A DNA stretch of 64,000 nt from NCBI GenBank assembly GCA_017547685.1, contig JAFYPD010000043.1, positions 40,553 through 104,552 on the forward strand. The letters run 5' to 3'. The notes beneath the pieces were generated by a model. It had not been told where the DNA came from. It did no database searches and saw only the letters and a program-made list of their open reading frames with translations. Source of the DNA: Peptococcaceae bacterium. GTDB taxonomy: Bacteria; Bacillota; Peptococcia; Peptococcales; Peptococcaceae. The position numbers and the translations under genes are program-made. Below are positions 63,977 to 64,000 of this stretch, piece by piece (within the stretch, counting starts at the first letter, position 1; each line of letters begins with the position of its first letter).

Positions 63977-64000
63977 TTTAACAAGGGTACTGTTTTTGTG

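Overview
The window reads as a chromosomal segment of a member of the Bacillota with roughly half G+C. Evidence is the SD-rich gene starts (AGGAGG-type), TTGACA/TATAAT promoters often with an extended TG-N-TATAAT -10, a cysteine T-box, a DisA/RadA/YacL/IspDF/GltX/CysES gene string, a SleB-YpeB pair and a BlaI/BlaR1-type regulatory pair. The fba-fsa-glpX-rho order and the overall gene mix would fit the Negativicutes (for example Acidaminococcaceae), but this taxon is an inference and no rRNA or tRNA gene is present to test it.

Layout. 1-3 kb: end of an LTA-synthase-like sulfatase-fold enzyme and a secreted subtilase. 3-11 kb: CoA-disulfide reductase with rhodanese tail (minus), then fba, fsa, glpX, rho and lepA (plus). 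11-19 kb: small single genes (ArsC/Spx-like, NudC, DUF2974 hydrolase, thioredoxin, exonuclease III, a GntR-regulated membrane protein, GNAT, DUF554). 19-22.6 kb: folate operon folC-HD-folP-folBK. 22.9-27.8 kb: acyltransferase, CarD-like regulator, YpeB, SleB and an L,D-transpeptidase (minus), and an HD hydrolase (plus). 27.9-31 kb: a divergent MocR regulator and an ECF S-component plus class V aminotransferase, probably a B6-vitamer salvage unit. 31-41.6 kb: an accessory-looking locus with two paralogous cytosolic phosphodiesterase/phosphatase-fold enzymes, two LysR regulators, two unrecognised proteins, an orphan ABC ATPase and an SLC13-type anion transporter. 41.7-51.7 kb: radA-disA-yacL-ispD-ispF-gltX-GNAT, then a Cys T-box controlling an unknown membrane protein, cysE and cysS. 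52-59.2 kb: BlaI-type repressor with two tandem, partly duplicated M56 BlaR1-like receptors. 59.2-64 kb: HicB with a frameshifted hicA, Sir2, DinB, an ECF-type sigma factor with a membrane anti-sigma protein, and one small unknown gene.

The most unusual feature is non-coding. Four intergenic elements (11291-11463, 15268-15409, 18107-18258, 27828-27897) share core sequence words. Their outer stems differ completely in sequence yet each is self-complementary, and the inner stem of two copies shows compensatory changes. All four sit between convergent genes. This looks like a dispersed family of structured RNA or miniature mobile elements. A second repeat family (22649-22878, 51874-52109) joins a terminator-like hairpin, a conserved CCAATA word and a long A-rich-loop hairpin whose arm sequence differs between copies. 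The phosphodiesterase/LysR/SLC13 locus is the best protein-coding candidate for an undescribed pathway.
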